Positions 59,458 through 64,000 of a DNA stretch of 64,000 nt are shown here, one piece after another; within the stretch, counting starts at the first letter, position 1; each line of letters starts with the position of its first letter. This DNA comes from Halichondria panicea (lineage: Eukaryota > Porifera > Demospongiae > Suberitida > Halichondriidae). The DNA is taken from positions 2,604,001-2,668,000 of the forward strand of contig NC_087381.1 in the NCBI RefSeq assembly GCF_963675165.1, in the 5' to 3' direction. The translations under genes were made by a program, and so were the position numbers. The notes beneath the pieces are model-generated. The model searched no databases. It was given only the letters and a program-made list of their open reading frames with translations, and was not told where the DNA came from.

Positions 59458-59765
59458 TTCGTTCTGTTGGCTTTTCTTGTCCTTTGTTGTTGAAGATATC
59501 TTGAAATCTCTGAGAGTGAAGAAAGCTCCAAAGAGCGTACTTTATATAGTCAGGTACAGCAGAGAAGTCTCATGAATCAGCCGCCTTTCCTCACATCGCT
59601 ATAGGACGGAATTCCGATCTGACCAATCAGATCAAAAGATTGACCAATAAAGAAAGACAAGAAGTAAATACATTCTGCACTGGGATGCATTTTTATAGCT
59701 AGCCTAACTGTATGACTGTTATAGTCAGTCTATATTAAAGCAAGTTGCATTCTTCTGGTTTATGA

Positions 59766-59935
59766 CACTAATGCATGCAATGAACAATTGACATACCATT
59801 GTGCAATGACCTTCATACTTAAGTGCTCCTCCAGGAAAGGTGGCTCACAGGCTAATTCATGAGATGACAATTGACATTCCATTGTGCAGTGATCAGGAAA
59901 GGTGGCTGACAGGCTAATTTATGAGACTCATGCAT
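59766..59935. repeat. Tandem duplication of about 85 bp
   Basis: GACAATTGACATTCCATTGTG followed by CAGGAAAGGTGGCT.ACAGGCTAATT.ATGAGA occurs twice with small differences. It is the only structure noticed in 59458-61320 apart from a GC-rich hairpin near 60235-60268 (CCAGGCCGC..GCGGCCTGG). Confidence 0.7.
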
Positions 59936-61319
59936 ATTCATACATCATGATCTACTTGACTATATAGTGCGTAAAAGATCGAGTCTTATAAGTTATACTT
60001 GCATTTCAATTAATGTGTATTTGCTCAGTAGAATGTCAAATGGATGGATATATTCCAACTTACAATATGGAATAGCCAAGTGAGATTTACTATAAATTAT
60101 GTTATAGTGGTTGACTGGTAATTATGGCTTATAAACAACCAATGCCGAGGGCGTAGCCTGAGGCTGAAGCTTCTCAAAATAATGTCTCATTGTCATTAAT
60201 GAGCAAAGTACATTTACTATCACACTCTCGATTCCAGGCCGCTTGAACAAGGCGGCCTGGTATACCTTGTATGCGCATGTGTGTACATTACCCCAAAAAG
60301 GGGGTAATCCGTGTATTTGTGGATACTGTCAGTAAAATAAACCGTATACTATTTGTATTCTGATTTTACAGTCGGTTACATAGAAGTATTGTGCAACTTT
60401 AGATGACTGAGTTCTTATGCCCTTTATTGTATCAAGCCAAGTCTCTACTTAACGACACCCTACACTGTAAGGCTACAGATGTTATAGGAAAGGCATGATG
60501 TGTTCCTGTGGGTCCCCTGATGAGGCTGTGGTAATATAGACCAGGCAAGTGTTCTGCTACTAAATCTTGCCTTTATGTTCGACAAGAAGTCATTGCTGAA
60601 GATAAAGAAGCTAATGATTACTCCTGAAAGCTTTTAATAAGCTTTAATAACTCGACACTCAGGAAGTTATTTACTCAAGATCTACTGATGTATTAAAGAG
60701 TCCACCACTGTTCCTAGCTGGCATGTCTGGGAGGCTTTCTTAAACTGTCTCTTTGATAAACAGAGCTAGAAGAAGCAACACTGCTGCAGCATAATTATTC
60801 TACTTTGATCAGTGATTAGTGTCTCTGAAAGCTGCCATTGTGGTCACATTGTCATACGTATTATTCCCTTTTGTAACTTTGTCCGTTTTTTACAATTTGT
60901 ATGATGAAATTGTTGTCAATTATTTCGCGCATGCGCATGTAGGACCAGAAAGCCAGAAATCGGAAAAAGCGGAAGTGAAGAGTAAATGAGTGGGCGTAGC
61001 AGGGCAATGCATTCCAAGGTTAACCCTTGACTTTGTGCAGATGTAATGAGATGCTCTTGCCTGATCACTCTACTAGTATCAGTGTAAGTAAGTAGAAAGC
61101 TGGCCAGCCTAGTTTTAAGAGTCAGGTAAGTAGACTCTTCATTCTCTTCATTGTCTGCAGTATAGACTCGATAATATGGCTAGCTACTTGTACATGTCTG
61201 CAGTAGACTCTAGCTAGCTACATGCACAATGACTGAATGAATTATGTCTGTACACAGAGCTAGATTTTGTGTGAATTTAACATTATCATTTTTTAAGGTG
61301 TGTTAATTCAGCCAGTCAC

Positions 61320-62560
61320 CTAACTCCTACTTATACTCCCCAATTTATTGTCCTGAGGTTATTTGGCTCTACTGAAACACGCCGAGCCACTTTTCTGACT
61401 TTCTGAGAGCCATGATTCGAGAACGGGAACTGGAATAATTATGTTCAGTCCTGATATAATATAGACAAGCACGTATCAGCCAATAAGTTATGTTGAAATA
61501 CTCAAGTTACTTTAATCGACTGGAACTTGCTAAGAAGCTTTTCTGACTTTCCGAGAGCACTGATTCGTTAACAGGAACCCTGAAAATAATATATTCAGTG
61601 CTGGACTAGACATGCATGCAGATATCAGCCAGTATTTGATATAAATTATACTCAATTCTGAGGTTACTTTAATCGACTGGAACTTGCTGAGCAACTTTTC
61701 TGACTTTCTGAGAGCAGTGGTTCATTAACGGGAACCCTGAAAAATAATATATTCAGTGCTGGTCTAGACATGCATGCATGCAGATATCAGCCAGTATGTT
61801 GATATATACTCTTCTGAGGTTACTTTAATCGACTGGAAGTTGCTGAGAAACTTTTCTGACTTTCCGAGAGCAGTGCTTAGTAAACGGAAACCTAGAAAAT
61901 ATATTTAATGCTGGTCTTAGACAAGCAGGTAGCAGCCAATACGTTGATACACTCTTCTGAGGTTACGTTGATACACTCAATTCTGAGGTTACTTTAATCG
62001 ACTGGGAACTTGCTGAGCAACTTTTCTGACTTTCCGAGAGCTATGGTTTGTTAACGGGAACCCTGAAAAATAACATATTCAGTGCAGGTCTAGACATGCA
62101 TGCAGATATCATACAGCCAGTATTTGATATAATTATACTCAAGTTTACAATTCTGAGGTTACTTTAATCGACTGGAACTTGCTGAGCAAGAACTAGCTGA
62201 GAAACTTTTCAGACTTTCCGAGAGCAGTGCTTCGTAAACGGAAACCCAGAAAGTATATTTAGTGCTGGTTTTAGACCAGCAGGTATCAACCAATACGTTG
62301 ATACACTCTTCTCGGGTTAATTTAATCGACTGGGAACTTACTGAGCAACTTTTTAGACTTTCCAAGAGCATGCAGTGATTCGTAAACGGAACTTGACCCT
62401 GACAATGTTCAGTATACTGTTCTTAGACAAGCATGTATCAACTAATACCTATAATTATAATTATACCAAGTTTACAATTCTGAGGTTACTTTAATTGACT
62501 AGAACTTATTGACTTTCCAAGAGCAGTGATTCGTAAACAGAAACCCTGAAAATTAATTTT
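61320..62560. repeat. Satellite-like tandem array, about 155-bp unit, 8 copies
   Basis: The core TTTTCTGACTTTCCGAGAGC, followed by GTAAACGGAAACCCTGAAAA and CAGATATCAGCCAGTA and preceded by GAGGTTACTTTAATCGACTGG, recurs near 61395, 61545, 61700, 61855, 62030, 62212, 62355 and 62512. Spacing is 145-180 bp because of indels. No coding potential. The remaining 62560-64000 shows nothing but a short direct repeat (GAGGTCAGTTGGTATCTGTA at 63632 and 63680). Confidence 0.88.
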
Positions 62561-64000
62561 GGAAACACCCCTTAATAATAAAATTATAAGGTAAATTCTA
62601 TACCAGGATCCAACACAGTATAATGATACACAAACAGTCTACAGCTATACAATATAGATGTAGGTATATGGATAAGCAGGACGATATCATGAAGTAGGCA
62701 GATGATGCTGCAATACTAGAGATTGAAGAAGATATGAGAGTGAGCGAGGAATACTCATAATGTGCTGAATCAGAGGTATACAGGCATATATAGTTACAAC
62801 ATAAACTGTCGATGTGTACAATGTGTTAATTACGTAATGGTTATGCAATGTTTACTACGTTTATAGTTTTAGTTTTGTGGTAATACGTGCCAGGCCAGTT
62901 TTCTTAAAATAATCGTCCCCATATTGGAAGGCAAGCATATCCCTACCAACGATCGGAGCGCCCCAATGATAAAGGCTTACTACCATACACATATACCGTG
63001 ACAATCTGTCAGTGGGTGAAATTGAAACCCATTAACCAACCAGAAAGAAAAGCGCATGTGTTACGTACAGAAGAAAAAGGATGCCATCGAAGGGAGATTA
63101 AAAAGAAATTCGAGCATTAGAGGTGCAAAAATAATTATATCAATAGTTCCTGACTCAACCAGAAAATCAAATTAAAGGAAGATTTGAGAAAACCATGCTT
63201 TAAAAATTACGTCCAGTGCAATCCTTAGCGTCAAGTTCTAATGAGCATGATAGACTATCCTGCATGTAGACATTATAATTTAGGTACAATTGCAAGTGGA
63301 TAATGTCTTGCGCATTGATGTCTTTTCGGAGTATCTTATTTTGCACAAAGCAACAAAGCAATCAGCAGTTGCGTCTCCAGATTTTTTTTGCTGATTTTCA
63401 ATTTTTGTTGATTTTGGATTTCTGGTTCGGCTTGAGTGTGAAAGACGTTCTGAGTTGTGTATGTCACTATGACGCTGAAAGTGAAAATTATTCGAAGCAG
63501 TGCTATATAATTATACTGAGACATCTCAATCCCAGCTAGGGCAAGGTAACTGCATGCATAAATTGTTTTATGCTGTAATAATTAACAATGTGCATTCTAT
63601 ATATATAATTATATAGATCTGCTATAACTGCGAGGTCAGTTGGTATCTGTACACATTTTAATTTAGGAACCAATAGATTCTGTGAGGTCAGTTGGTATCT
63701 GTACACATTGATGGTGTCCTGCATGCATGTGTCCTATGAGCATTATTTATAGAAGAATAGAGTTTGATAATGTCTTCGTTCTTAATGTAATCTGCTGAAG
63801 ATGTCATGATCAGGTCATTTATGCATATTATATGGGAACATGCAGATAAAAAATTTCAGTAGTTTTAAGCATCTAATAGTGTCATACAATTTGTCTCACT
63901 TTTTTCAAAACTCAGCTAGTGTATTTAAATAATTATATAGGGCTTACTCTTTCAAACTGGAAAAGCTCTGTTACCTGTACTGTGTGTATGCATGTGAATA

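Noticed and set aside
60900..61140. Possible promoter and noncoding first exon (GC-richer stretch with GTAAGTAAG and GTAAGTAG)
   Set aside because: No downstream coding exon could be found to support it.

Overview
The window reads as animal nuclear DNA, most likely from a demosponge (a haplosclerid such as Amphimedon is my guess). Genes are compact and full of short GT-AG introns, intergenic DNA is AT-rich and packed with small inverted-repeat elements, and TACATGTA-type palindromes recur throughout. Exon boundaries were placed by hand from splice sites, reading phase and remembered family conservation; no alignment or transcript data were available.

1-33 kb: a head-to-head gene pair. On the minus strand is cytosolic NAD-dependent glycerol-3-phosphate dehydrogenase (GPD1; nine coding exons seen, 3' end outside the window). 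About 590 bp away on the plus strand starts a 36-exon orthologue of ANKHD1/ANKRD17 (Mask), 4685-32879, whose exons sum to 8862 nt in a single frame (2953 aa): two ankyrin blocks, a KH domain, a PAM2-like motif and an unexpected C-terminal SAM-like domain. Its 7.2 kb intron 12 houses three tandem, intronless, same-strand genes for small secreted cysteine-containing proteins, each with its own TATA box. Two transposon insertions can be dated by comparing these duplicated units.

34-44 kb (minus strand): a seven-exon ankyrin-repeat gene whose first exon can encode MARTKQTARK, identical to the first nine residues of histone H3 after the initiator Met, and whose C-terminus has a KKQK basic patch. 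I regard this candidate histone-H3-tail mimic as the most striking item in the window. Next comes a three-exon Golgi-type carbohydrate sulfotransferase.

46-59.5 kb (minus strand): two intact four-exon genes for a secreted putative zinc metallopeptidase (HEVGHVFNAPDEY), plus three decayed 3'-end fragments of the same gene, a CR1-like LINE relic, and a composite palindromic element at 52.0-54.2 kb.

59.5-64 kb: no recognisable gene; it holds a tandem array of about 155-bp units at 61.3-62.6 kb. No rRNA, tRNA or CRISPR was recognised.
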